The notes under the pieces: model-generated
Seen by the model: only the letters and a program-made list of their open reading frames with translations
Told to the model about the DNA's origin: nothing
Databases searched by the model: none
Shown here: one piece after another, positions 47,069-58,241 of the stretch
Position numbering within the stretch: position 1 is the first letter of the stretch
How the letters are laid out: each line of letters opens with the position of its first letter
NCBI GenBank assembly: GCA_021018995.1
Contig: CM037590.1
Location: 43,092,287-43,156,286, forward strand
DNA from: Chloranthus sessilifolius
Lineage: Eukaryota > Streptophyta > Magnoliopsida > Chloranthales > Chloranthaceae
Direction: 5' to 3'
DNA: 64,000 bases
Program-made: the position numbers and the translations under genes

Positions 47069-48055
47069 CCCGATTTTTTGGGGCCCAATCTTTATGAACT
47101 ATTTGTTAATATAATTTTCAATGTACTAAGTTAGTATGTCAAGTCAATAGGTTAGTTGGTTAAGTTATTTGCGCTGTTTTACATTGTTCCCATTAGGTTA
47201 TGAGTTCAACTCTTCTTAGGCCCCATATTTGCATTATTTTTTATGGGTCGGATCGAGTCTCTGCCGGGTCGGTATTGGTCATGCGTCGGATCACCTCACT
47301 GAGCCAAGCCGGCCTTATTTACTGATCTAGTGGATTCTCTGGCCCCATTTTGATCGTTCCAGGTTTCTTTGATCAAATCATTTATATATATACATTTTTT
47401 TCCTTATTAAATGACCCAACTCAAAACAACGGTCATGTGCTTGTTAGAGCTCATTTTTTTGCAAATGGCCCATCATTTGGATCTACTTGAGAGTTGTCCA
47501 ATGAACCTATTTTTGGAATCTTTTGAGATTGTTAAAATGCTAAAAAATGACAAGAAATATTCAAATGGCAGTTAAAATGCTAACAAACGTCATAGTGTTA
47601 TTAGTTGGGTTACTCGATCTGTGGGATACGTTCTACTATTTAGCCATTCTTTTTTTTTATTTTATTTTCCTTTGATATATATTTTGGTTAACTTATTAGT
47701 TATACTTTCAAATTATAAGCAGTAGAATGGAATATGCATATATTTGTCATCTATGAGCAATCATGGTGACAAATTTCAATTTCAGCAAAGTTTTGAAAGA
47801 ATTTCAGGGAGTACAAAAAATATTCTACATAAATTATATTTAATATTTTCAAAAAAATTTATTTATTATACAAAAGCAACTAAAATTAAAAGAAAATTCA
47901 TTAAATTTGATAAAATTTCATTAATTTCACAAAAATTAATGAAATTTAGCGATTTCAGAGAAATCATTGAAAATTACGTCAAACTCCTATTTTGGTAAAT
48001 TTTAGTGAAATTTCGAAAAATATCGGAGAAATTTGTCACTATGGAAGAATAAGTA

Positions 48056-48597
48056 AAAACCGATAACTACTTTTATTTTATGAAATCGAAATCGAATCGA
48101 TATGGTTCAAAACCGAAACCAACCGATAACTATCTGGTTGATTGGCCGTCGTTTCTAAACCTCATTTTTTAAACTTTTTTTTATTTGTAGCATTTAACCG
48201 AATGGAATCGATTTTTTCGGTTTTGGCTTAGTGTTTTCAAAATTTATACAAACTGAACCGATTTATACAAACTTTTTTTGCAAACTCCTATGAATTAACT
48301 GATTTTAAGACTTTTGGTGATTAACAAACTAACGCAACAGCAATTTGCCTTCTACAATAAGCCTCACACACCATCAAACTCAAACATAGACATACTATAA
48401 TCCATATATACACCACTATCGGTTTCTTATAGGTTCGGTTTCGGTTTATTAGCGTTAACACCGAAACCGAACCGATAACTATCGATTTCTATTTTTTGAA
48501 ACCGAAACCGAACCGATATGTCCCAAAATCGAAACCGAACCGAAATTTCGCGTTTGATCGGTGTGACTCGGTTCATCGTTTTTTGCATAGCCCTAGG
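48056..48597. mobile_element. hAT-like MITE with empty-site control
   Basis: 542 bp flanked by AATAAGTA on both sides (48048-48055, 48598-48605), the 8-bp duplication of hAT elements. Copy 1 of the block (about 13288-13300) shows the unoccupied site with a single AATAAGTA. The insert is rich in AACCGAAACCGAACCGAT-type repeats, common near hAT ends; its right end, reversed, reads CCTAGGGCTATGCAAAAAAC. The left terminal repeat is not clear, so superfamily assignment is tentative. Confidence 0.7.
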
Positions 48598-48884
48598 AAT
48601 AAGTATTATTTTATTTGGTTAAAAAAAAGTTGTGGCAAATTTTTTTTTGGATTAATACAAAGGAGGGCCTCATTTTAGGAACTCGCCTTAGGCCCCCAAA
48701 ATCTCTGGGTCGGCCCTGCCATCTCTATTATTAAGGTTTGTGTACATAATGATCTAGACCGTCCAATCACCCACTCACCTTTTAGGAATTATCATTTCAG
48801 AGAATGCTCAACAGCTTCATATAGGAACTCATTTTAGAATGGCAACTTTTATTTTAGGCTGGTGCTACTACCACACAACTTTAT

Positions 48885-49195
48885 CTTACATCCACCTCAT
48901 TTAAACAAAGGAAAAATCGGTTGACTACTTTAAATCTGACGATGAAGATCGTTTGTTGTCCTAATCTTCCACAAAACAGATCTTCACATCATGGGCCTAC
49001 TATCAAACGGTCTGACGTTGAATACACGTGCCACTCATCCCAAAAGGCGAATGTGAACCATGTTTAATGGTACGATATGATCACGTTCACTTTTTGGGAT
49101 GTATTCTACGTGGAATCAGCATCTAACTGTCGAAAGTAGGTCCATGATCTCAAGATGATTGGGACCAAAAGTGATCTCCCCGATCTAATTAAAAC
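48885..49195. mobile_element. Foldback MITE-like segment (copy 2)
   Basis: Paralogue of 13597-13890 within the duplicated block, with the same mirrored CATCCCAAAAGG(C/T)GAA / TTCACTTTTTGGGATG centre. Confidence 0.5.
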
Positions 49196-50429
49196 TTTTT
49201 ATTATTATTTATTTACTTGTTCTTCGAAAATCGTTGTGAATTTCATGTAGTTTTTTTGCCATGAGCAGGGACAAGGCGTAATTTTACTTTATTTTTATAG
49301 CAAATCCAATTTGTGGCTTGTATGGCTTTTATCTATCTAATTGTATGTATTTTACAGCAAACCCATGGTTTTTAATTTTTAATAGGTGGCTTTTCCCATC
49401 TAATAGTTTGAATCTATGCCCTGGGTGCTGAATAAGGCCAATTCCTGCCTCCTTAAGTAATTGCTCTTCTATTTTTTGAAGCTTTCTTTTTTACTTTTAA
49501 TTTCCATATTGAGTTGACGTAGGGAATAATTAGTTGGGTTGAGATTTCTCTCTCTAACATTCTTGGTGATGTAAATGATTTAGCTAATTTTCTTTCTACG
49601 GACTAAGGAGGAATCTTGGAACTAGCCCTCTGATTTTAGTGCTCCCTGGTGGTTATGATGTTGTAATCTCTATAGTTCTCTTAATAAAATTTTGCGTTCT
49701 TCCTCGGATATACTAAATAAAATTATATTCCATTTGTCATATAACACTAATGGAATCTCTGTCACAAAATTCTCATAATTAATCAAAATTGCGGATAAAT
49801 TCTCCGAATAGGTACTTTGCCGAATGTTTCGCCGCATATTCTGTAGATTCCTCAATTCTCCGAATTTGTCAAATTTATATTTTGAATTATACCATTGTGA
49901 AACATGGTTTAATCATATTTTGAATTATTTTTTATGATTGTAAATTGTTAATGCATGCGGACAATGAATGCATTTATTTTATTACTAAAGGCACCATTTT
50001 TCCTTTAAGTAGGTTAATATATATTTTTGTTTATTTTAATAATTTGTTATTATTTTTACAATCCCCAATTTTTTTTTTCTGAATTTCTTTTCCCAAATTT
50101 CTCTGAATTAAATCTAACTGACACCGCACCGAATTACTGCTGAATCAGAACTTGTTACTATGAATGGAATCAGGCAACACTATTGAAGCACAACTCCAAC
50201 AAAACCAATTATTGCTCCAATCATTGTGATTTAGAGAGTTCTGTGCAACCTAGATTTAGTCTTTATCATAACTTATTGCAACTCTTAAGCTTGAAAGGTT
50301 TTCAATCCATCCTAGGACTATAAGATCTCTAGAAAAGTCTTTGTTCAGAGTAAGTGTTAAGTTATTGATCTTACAGATTAAATTAGATAATACCTAAAAT
50401 ACAAGATCATGAGAGATTTTACTGTAAAG

Positions 50430-50509
50430 TGTTGATATTTATTTTGTAAATAGGGGAGGAATGTTGGATATTTAACATTCCTCCCCTATTTACAAAATAA
50501 ATATCAACA
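50430..50509. repeat. Perfect 36-bp inverted repeat (hairpin)
   Basis: Arms 50430-50465 and 50474-50509 are exact complements over 36 bp around an 8-base spacer (GGATATTT). Each arm contains AATAGGGGAGGAATGTT, which looks like a polypurine tract joined to an LTR start (AGGGGAGGAA/TGTT). A third partial copy follows at 50507-50525. It may be the scar of an aberrant LTR-element integration. Confidence 0.9.
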
Positions 50510-52100
50510 TTCCTCCCCTATTTTGTTAAATAGGTACTTAGCGTCAATCTGAAATCTGATAATCAAAGACAGTATATATATGTACCAAATATTTTGAGCA
50601 CTTCTTGACTACGATATGCATAAATAAAGGTGTCCAAAGGAATTGAACCTTCACTTAGTGATAACACATCAAAATTGATATTTACACTAATCTTCTGAGA
50701 AACTAGAGATATCTACACTAATCTTCAACACTCAATTGCATTCGTCAATTGCTCTTGAGAAACTTCTGATATCTAATATATTCTAACTATGCTACACTAC
50801 TTTGATCAGAAGAAAATTCAACCTCAGTCGTCAATTGATGCTAAATTCTTCAATGATTACTCCTATACCGAGCTCTCTTATTTATAGATTATAAGGTGTC
50901 GGTTTACAAGAATTCTAATTCTAATAAAAGAAATAAAAACTATCCTAATACAATTCTACTTCTAATTTTATCTTTTCTTCTTTCTTTAGTTTGATCGGCT
51001 GATATGCTTCTAAAATGTTCTTTCTTTATCGGCAGCAAAGTCTTTCCGAAATATAGCTTTATTAATCTTCTCAGATCCATGATTAGTAAAACTTCTAATT
51101 GTAGAGATCTTCCAATTCTGTATATGACGCTGACAACTCTTACTCACGTGATCAACAGCTGTGAAACAAACATTCTGTAAGATCGTTAATAACGATTCTC
51201 TATCTCTATTCTGATGGAAAATCGTAAATCCCAATTCTCCGCTTTCAATATGGTTCATAGAGGAAAATTGTAAAAACGATTCTTTAACATCTTTTGTCTT
51301 TTTCTTATAAAATTATAAATAGCGATTTTATATTTTCATACTGCTTTTCTTAATAGGCTTGGCGGACGATTCTCTGGAAAATCGTAATTTCTTTTCTTCC
51401 TTGAGCGGCTTCTTCTGAAGAATTGTAAATAACAATTCTTTGGCTTTCATAGTCTCTCACTCTTGGAAAATCGTAAATAACGATTTTTCATTCTTTTCAA
51501 TAGATGGAGCTTTTGTCTTTTAATCAATTATCATTCTTACTGCTTTTTGTATTCTTTTTAACAAAGATTATCATTAGGGCTCTCTTTTACTGTTTATTTT
51601 AAATATCTGTACATCAGTATCTCATTAGTAACAAATTAAGTCCTAGCATCACTAAGTTAAGGGTGATAAAATGGCAAATTATGTGAATGATCATTAGCTC
51701 TCAAAGTAGAGTTCATCTATTTTAGTTGGTCTCATTTTCTTTTCTAACCCCCTGTAAAGGAAGATTTTCCTGCTTTAGCAGCAACCTCTCTGTTTTCTAC
51801 TAACTCCCTACCATAGCAAATAAAATATGTTCTAACAAGGAGTGAGTAGAGAGAAGGGTAGAACTAGTGAATAGGTAAATCTTGCATAAAATCTTACTAT
51901 ACAAAAAGTTATCAAAGAGAAAGGGTATCTTTTAAAGCAGGTAGCAGAATGTTAGCAAATAAGATAGGAACCTGCTAAAGTAGGTGAACTCCGCTATAAT
52001 TGGAGCTAGTAGAAAGCTATGCAAATAAGATAGGAACCTGCTAAAGCAGGTGAACTCCGCTATAATTGGAGCTAGTAGAAAGCTATGCCATACGTAGCCT
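50510..52100. other. Retroelement-like non-coding region
   Basis: No coding sequence. It has an array of imperfect palindromes (51176-51495) and a 66-bp direct duplication (51957-52088; GATAGGAACCTGCTAAAG). On the minus strand, TTATAAATAAGAGAGCTCGG at about 50870-50890 resembles an LTR promoter. Origin uncertain. Confidence 0.4.
51176..51495. repeat. Imperfect palindrome array, AATCGTAAATAACGATT type
   Basis: About seven copies of paired half-sites such as AAAATCGTAAATAACGATTT, GATCGTTAATAACGATTC and AATTGTAAATAACAATTC, spaced 25-60 bp. Covariation between arms (C/G to T/A on both sides in AATTGT...ACAATT) keeps the dyad. Confidence 0.7.
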
Positions 52101-52875
52101 AAAGCACTAGAAGTGTTAGGTACCTAATATCACTTATAGTGGTCGTTGGAGTCGATGCAATTCAGCAAAATAGTGGTGCTAGAATCAATGACCCACCATA
52201 AGGAGTTATCTCCTGAGTCAACCCTAAACCGCAAAGGTACCACGTGGAGAGGAAGGAGGGGTTGTAGGATCACGTGAAGACTTAGAGTTCTATTTTTGAA
52301 TTGAAGCCTGGGATTATAAGCCCGGGTGTAGCGAAATCTCTACATCTAGTGTCAGTTGGCCATCATGTTTAGTGTCCATCACCAGGATCGGATGCCCCCA
52401 CAACTTAGGCAAGGTCGATCAAATCCCATTTAAAAAATAAAATTTATTTTTTTGACTATTCCACAATTAAAAATATGGTCAAAATTGAGAAAAATCAATT
52501 CACCAATTTTTAGGGTGTTATCATATCTTTGACCCATCAAATGGAGGGCAAACAAAGGTTAAAAAAATAATTATTATTTTTTAATCACATGTCCCATGGC
52601 TGATCAACCCAAAACGAGATTTTTTTTTGGGTTGATCATACCACGGGGCATGTGATATATCTGGCTGTTGGTCATCTTGCGCCAAAGCCTCCTCTCAACG
52701 ACTTTTTACCTTTATATTTTTTTGCACTTTTCTATTTTTGTAAAACCTTTATATTTTTTCACACTTTTCTATTTTTGTAAAATTCATGCTCCAATTGTGA
52801 GAATTGGCAAGTTTCGTGCTTTATATTTTTGGTATTAGTGAAATTCCTTTACACTTTTTCATTGGGAGCCATTAC
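52101..52875. repeat. Duplicated block A' (copy 2)
   Basis: Direct counterpart of 11452-12197 (AGTGTTAGGTACCTAATAT, GCAATTCAGCAAAATAGTGG, GTACCACGTGGAGAGGAAGG). A CTTTATATTTTTT(T/C)(G/A)CAC segment is duplicated near 52720-52775 only in this copy. Confidence 0.8.
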
Positions 52876-53904
52876 TTGTGCTCGGAAATGTGGCCCTTGC
52901 ATGAAAGTTAAAGAAAGACATATTTTATGACCATGTGACATGTGAAAACGCAATCTGAGCCTTCTGATTTAAAGTTCATGATCTATAGATCCTTAGTGGA
53001 TATGATTGGGGCAAAACATGATATTTATCATATGATCTATTGTTGTCAACCGTTGAATCAAATAATAGCCTTTGACTATATTTAATCACATGATGAAGAT
53101 TATATTTCGCGTTAATCTTTTGCACTTAATATCTTTAAATGACGGGCTCTAAATCAAACGGTTTAGATGGTGTTTTCATATAACATAGGTCACCAAACTT
53201 GTAGGTCTTTGTTTTAAACTTGGTCCAAGGCCAAGTTTCTGAGTGCAAGTACTGGCTCCCTTTTTTATTTTATAGTAAGGTGATATGGTGTGTAGCCTCT
53301 CATGCTGTATTGAAAGATTGTTGACCTTATCTTTGTACACAAAGGCAATATTTTATCTTGCCATATAGTGTTTATGTGATGATCACGTGAATGGTTATCA
53401 CGGTGGGTTAAAATATGTGCACTCTAATATCTGGTATAATTTTATATTTTAACGGCTAATATTGAAGATCCTTGATCGGACATATACAATTGATTTATGA
53501 GGTCAGGACTATGCACTCAGGTGTAGAGAAACTCTGCACCCACATCAGCTTAGGCATCATGTACCATCCATCATAAGGATCAGGTGATTCGACAACTTGG
53601 ATAAGATTGATTAACTGCCGCAAAAAAATGGGCATGATCCGAAATATAATCACTGTTAAAAATGTGGTCAAAGTTCAATAATATTGATGCACCAAAGTTT
53701 TTGGGCGATATCATACCTTGGACCCTTCTTTCTTCAAATAAGGGTGAAAAAAGGAAAACAAAAAAGTTTTTTTTTTTTTTTTCAAATCATATCACCCAAG
53801 GCTAATCAACCTAAAAAGGGAGTTAATTTGGATTGATCATGCCATGGGGCATGTGAAAATGTGAAAAATGTGACCGGGTGCATGGGTTGCAATCGGGTGC
53901 ATAC
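52876..53904. other. No gene seen
   Basis: Non-coding-looking spacer with a T run at about 53767-53783. A segment at 53520-53880 resembles the middle of block A (ACCAAAGTTTTTGGGCGATAT, TCAACC, GGGCATGTG), so it may be a diverged third copy. Confidence 0.4.
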
Positions 53905-55189
53905 TGTGACAACCCAACTTTTCCAATCCTTACGGTATAGGAAAGGCCAGTTCATCAACTTATTGATTTCTCAATAAGCCGTAATCAAACAGAAGCCGGC
54001 AGCATAACATAAACTAAACAAAGGCAAGGCATAGAGTAAGCAAGAGCAAAAGCTTAATCAAAACAAAATATCACCCTGAGGAACCAGGAAGAACCACCGG
54101 TGATGGCCAATCTCAAACGCCTAAAATAATGGTTCCTAATGATGGTTCCTCAAGTGATATCAAAAAGACAAAACAACGGCCTTCGGCCCATAATTCAGAA
54201 ATAATTCTAAACAAAGTACCAAAAAGACAATCAATAGTCAGGGAAAGAACTCCTCAGCAGGCGTCTCCAGTTCCTCCTCAGGAACGTAATCGGAGTCCTC
54301 TGGATCAAAATCGTCCAATCCCTAGTCAGTCTCAGCACTTGTGACGTATAGTCGGGGTGAGCTAACATCGAAGCTCAATAGAGTAAACTTATCCACGACA
54401 TTTTATCATAAGTGAAGGTTTTTCAAAGACAAAATCGGATCAATAAGGTTTTCAAAAGATGCTTTGCAAACTAAATTTTCAATTCTAAATAGAAAGCCAA
54501 AACTGATTCAATGTGTCTGATGTTTTCAAATTTCTGAATTATGCATGCTTCTTGTCTTAAATTTATAACTTAATGTTATCTCCCAAATTACATATAGCAT
54601 GAGAGCAAGGTGTATTACCGATGGGAAACCCTACTGACCATCGTCGTTCATGAACCCTTTTTCTGAAGTGCGATAAGCCCCTACGCTATGAGGGAAACCT
54701 GCGCTAAATAGAATTACCGTCAACATGATTGGTAGGATCTAGGGTTCGTTCATATGTGCCTCAAATAAAATGCAAGTGCTAAACATATCAAAGTTTGTAT
54801 ACTATATACATTTATGGATTTTCGAAGTTCTGATTCAAAGATCAAAGTTCAAAGTTTCGGAGTTCTGAGTTCTTATTCATATCAAGGATTCAAAGTTCTG
54901 ATTTGTGTCATATTTCAGGGTTCTTATGCATGCTGTGTCGTTCAAAGTTTCAGAATTTATGCTTGATACTAAACAACCTATACTTATAATCGAATGCAAA
55001 TCAGGTTTAGGTTCCCCTACCTCAACTCAAAGTGGTCCAAAACAAGTAAGGCAGCCCTCACAATGGACTCACTATTTCAAAACCTACAAGAATTAATAGT
55101 ACAAGTGTTAATAGTGGTCCAAAAGTCAAATCCAAAAACTTGCCGATAAAAATTCTGACAAAATTTCAAAGGCCAGAAACAAGACAGAA

Positions 55190-55330
55190 TTCGACTCTCG
55201 AATTTAAATTCGATGGTCGAATTCAAATTCGACCCTCGAATTTCCAAAAGTACATCAGGCCTAAAAATCCAAATTCGACCCTCGATTTTCAATTCGATGG
55301 TCGAATTACAAATTCGACCCTCGAATTTCT
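55190..55330. repeat. Motif array, TTCGACCCTCGAATTT type
   Basis: Five to six copies of TCGACCCTCGAAT alternating with TTCGATGGTCGAATT, both near-palindromic around TCGA. Inside the family III LTR. Confidence 0.85.
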
Positions 55331-56030
55331 CAGGTCTGTGTTTGCTCAAAAATTTTATCTTCTTTCTATTGCTCATTCAATCCACAGTTTTCTTATCTTC
55401 ACATATTCCAATATAAACCTACTATAAGCAAAGCTAACAATATTTCACTCAAAAAGGTTTAAAAGCCTACCTCTTGAAGTTTTAATCCGTTGATCCCGTT
55501 GCACAAATTTCAAGCATCGGAACTAATCTTCACGGTTTAACGAGTCTGGACCTCCAAATCAGTCCATTCAAACCTTGCTTCAAGTGCACAGGTCTGACCC
55601 ACACAACACACAGAACTTTCCACTCTCCCCTAGTCTTTCTTCTGATTACAACAATCTAATCCAATTCCATTTACAAAGCTTTTTAATGGCCAAGATGGGG
55701 AGAGGGATTCACAATCTTACAAGATCTAAGATCAAGAGAATGAGACAAGGTTGCAAGGGATCAAATTCTAGATCAAAACGAAAGGGAGAGAAGTGAAGCT
55801 TCTCCTCCAAGCCTCTCTCTTTATAATACATTTTGCAAACAAACAAATATCTAGATCTTTTTATTTATAATTCTATCCATTTAAATTTCTTAATTTTCGG
55901 TGTTAAACACAAACACCAATCGTAAAGTACATGTCATCGAGTTTATGACTTCCACAAGTCCAAAGACAAAATCCTTTGGTCACCATTCTCAACATACCCT
56001 AAGCTATCCAAAAATCCAGTAACTTTTTTG

Positions 56031-56144
56031 GACACGCTTACCGAGGTAAATGAAAAATAGGTCCAAAATATTAGGGATATTACATTTTTGAGCATGCTTA
56101 CCGAGGTAAATGAAAAACAGGTCCAAAATATTAGGGATATTACA
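56031..56144. repeat. 60-bp duplication of the LTR start
   Basis: GCTTACCGAGGTAAATGAAA through AGGGATATTACATT occurs twice with a period of exactly 60 bp (repeat anchors 56041 and 56101). The LTR therefore has two possible sense starts, at 56084 and 56144. Confidence 0.85.
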
Positions 56145-56160
56145 TTCTCCCCTCCTTAGG
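56145..56160 (-). other. Polypurine tract
   Basis: The minus strand reads CCTAAGGAGGGGAGAA immediately before the LTR start TGTAATATCC, preceded by TCGAGGACGAAAATT, the usual context at the 3' end of plant chromoviruses. Confidence 0.75.
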
Positions 56161-56634
56161 AATTTTCGTCCTCGAAAACGAAAAAAATGCACACACATAA
56201 ATGAAAACCAATAAAAACACGGGGCACAACGCGATGGCCCCACAGGACACGCAAGTCAATGGATGGGATCCGTAGTAACCTGGATGTACTACATGTGGCA
56301 CCAGAAGGGCCATAGTGGGTTGCATCCGTACATGGATGCCCACCCCGAGTGTCACGTGCCGGGAAACAACCTCACCATGACCCATGAATAACCATGAAGA
56401 AAATCAAAACGCAAAAGTGAACAAGCGCGAAGCATACGTATATAAATCCAAAAGAAAATAATCATGATCCCACCACAGAAAAGCAAAAACAGAGTCGAAG
56501 TCACATACCCACACAACAAAGTCCATAAGTCCATATCAAAACAAACATGACAAGGAAATAGAAGAGATAAACAGATATAAATAGTACAAGATCCATAGCA
56601 AAAATTTATAAAATGAAACAAAATAAGGCGATCT
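56161..56634. other. Element interior without recognised coding
   Basis: Expected place for the 3' end of pol of the element owning the LTR at 53905, but no chromodomain or other domain is readable on the minus strand. Probably a non-autonomous or heavily rearranged interior. Confidence 0.4.
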
Positions 56635-58063
56635 TGCTGATCAGTGCTGAAATATGACTATATTTCGCACCTTAAATCCTACATTTAGCTGTTCGATGAA
56701 AACATCTGATAGTTGTTATGAGGTTTTAATGTTTACAGGTGTTTCTGACCGTTAGATCGATCAAGAATATAAAAGAAGGAAATTAAAGGCTACAAAAGAG
56801 CTATAGACAAAAAGGTCCAAAGAGGCATTGAGATCCGAGAAGAGAATCATCCTCCATCAAGAGAGGAGACTGTACAGTGAAGAGTCAATCGATTGAGGCA
56901 TCATTGTCAATCGATTGACAGATTGAATGAAACTTAACCCTAGAAAATTAATCGATTGAGACATGAAAATCAATCAATTGACACATAAAGGCAGAAGTGT
57001 CCTAAAGAAATTCAAACTCAAAATCAATCGATTGAGAATTCTGTCTCAATTGATTGAGGCAATTAGGTTTAGGTGTGTTCGGCCATTATAAAAAGGAAGC
57101 TAAGACTTTGAACAAAGGAGAGTTTTTTTGGAATGAATGAGGATTTTATTATTTTTACTTTTTAGTGCTCTTTACTTTGGGAATTTTGAGAACTTTCTTT
57201 TTACCTTTTCAAGGGTCTTCTTTTCTCCTTCTTCTAGGGTTTGATCTGGGTAGATTGTACTTAGGATTTGCATTATTTTTCCTTTACGTTTATGAAAGCA
57301 TAGATTGTATTTAGGAAAAGGCATTGTAAACAAAGATCTTTGGAAGAAATAAAAAGAGGAATGACTTTGAATGAACAAGGAGATCATACACCAAAGATGA
57401 GCTGCCAAATCAGTAGATCGGGGAAGATGCGATCCCCAGATAAGTACCCATATTTATGATTAATACCATAGTCTAATTATTGTTATCATGGAATCATTTT
57501 ACTCAAAGTTTATGTTATTGAAAATATATTGAATGCTTGTTATGACCGTTGATTGCGCATATCAACGGCTGTAATCGCTAGATATGGACCTACAGGCTGA
57601 TCTAAGCTGTAGAGCGATTATGTGTTTACTGTTGTGATCTAAATATCATGAGATACGCTCTGCTTCTTACATGACTCATACCACGATGATAGGCTGAGTC
57701 ATTATTTTTAGATAGGGTATGCCGGATTGATGATCATATTTTATTTCGAATCATTTTTATAGATGAATGATGGTGTGAATGATGCTTTAATGAAACTGTA
57801 GGTTTTTAATGATAGAAAAGGGGTACAAATCTAGGGTAGCATATTCCTTGATCTCATTTAAATATTGTTCTTAGATTCATCGGTAATTAGTTGTTTAGAT
57901 TAATTTATTTTTCTTGCTTTTAGGAAAAGTGTGATAAATTTTGGTAAAATTGAATCTGCCCTTTGGTACTTCCTTAGGGATGTTTTTAAAATCTCTTGAA
58001 GAATTAATTAAAAATTCACGTTTCCCTGTGGTTCGACACCTTTGTTCTTGCCATACTGCAATA
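56635..58063 (+). mobile_element. Athila/Tat-like solo LTR (probable)
   Basis: Starts TGCTGATCAGTGCTGAAATA and, near its end, has TTTCCCTGTGGTTCGACACC, a wording typical of the R/U5 side of Athila-like LTRs. GATCT flanks it on both sides (56630-56634, 58064-58068). The 3' terminus is GCAATA rather than CA. It contains a TCAATCGATTGA array at 56885-57060 and no genes. Confidence 0.5.
56885..57060. repeat. Palindrome array, TCAATCGATTGA type
   Basis: Five or six copies of CAATCGATTGA with a few variants (CAATCAATTGA, CAATTGATTGA) in 175 bp. The motif is a perfect palindrome around ATCGAT. Confidence 0.8.
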
Positions 58064-58241
58064 GATCTTGTGCAGTTGCAAGGGTTACATTAAAATCGAC
58101 CACTTTCCAGCCTCCCAAAACAAAAAGATATAAGAGAATAGCAGAGATAGAACCACCAGGTTCTAAGATAATCCATGCAGTATATAAAAATAAATACAAG
58201 TCCCAAAAAGATCAAAAATAACATAACAACCCAAAGCTGAA

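Larger units (their letters stand above)
47069..50430. repeat. Duplicated block B' (copy 2)
   Basis: Direct-orientation counterpart of 12269-15051, about 3.36 kb. It is longer mainly because of a 542-bp insertion (48056-48597), about 30 bp near 50030 and about 70 bp near 50290. It ends at the same base context (TTTTACTGTAAAGT) where copy 1 ends, and a perfect hairpin begins there. Confidence 0.8.
53905..56144 (-). mobile_element. 3' LTR, Ty3/gypsy LTR family III
   Basis: 2.24 kb. In + orientation TGTGACAACCC to GATATTACA, so sense is minus, starting TGTAATATCCC at 56144. The adjoining polypurine tract at 56145-56160 makes it a 3' LTR. It is the inverted homologue of 59976-62336 (shared AAAGGCCAGTTCATCAACTT near the outer end) and is related to families I and II through the GGTGAGCTAACATCGAAGCTC hairpin block (54355-54380) and the AACCACCGGTGATGG region. 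It contains a TTCGACCCTCGAA array and a 60-bp duplication at its start. Confidence 0.8.

Noticed and set aside
51010-51258. 82-codon minus-strand frame as a possible pararetrovirus leader ORF
   Set aside because: It overlaps the AATCGT/ACGATT palindrome array and has no recognisable viral domain.
54129-54344. 71-codon Pro/Gln-rich frame
   Set aside because: Inside the family III LTR; corresponding positions in the other LTRs are not open in the same frame.
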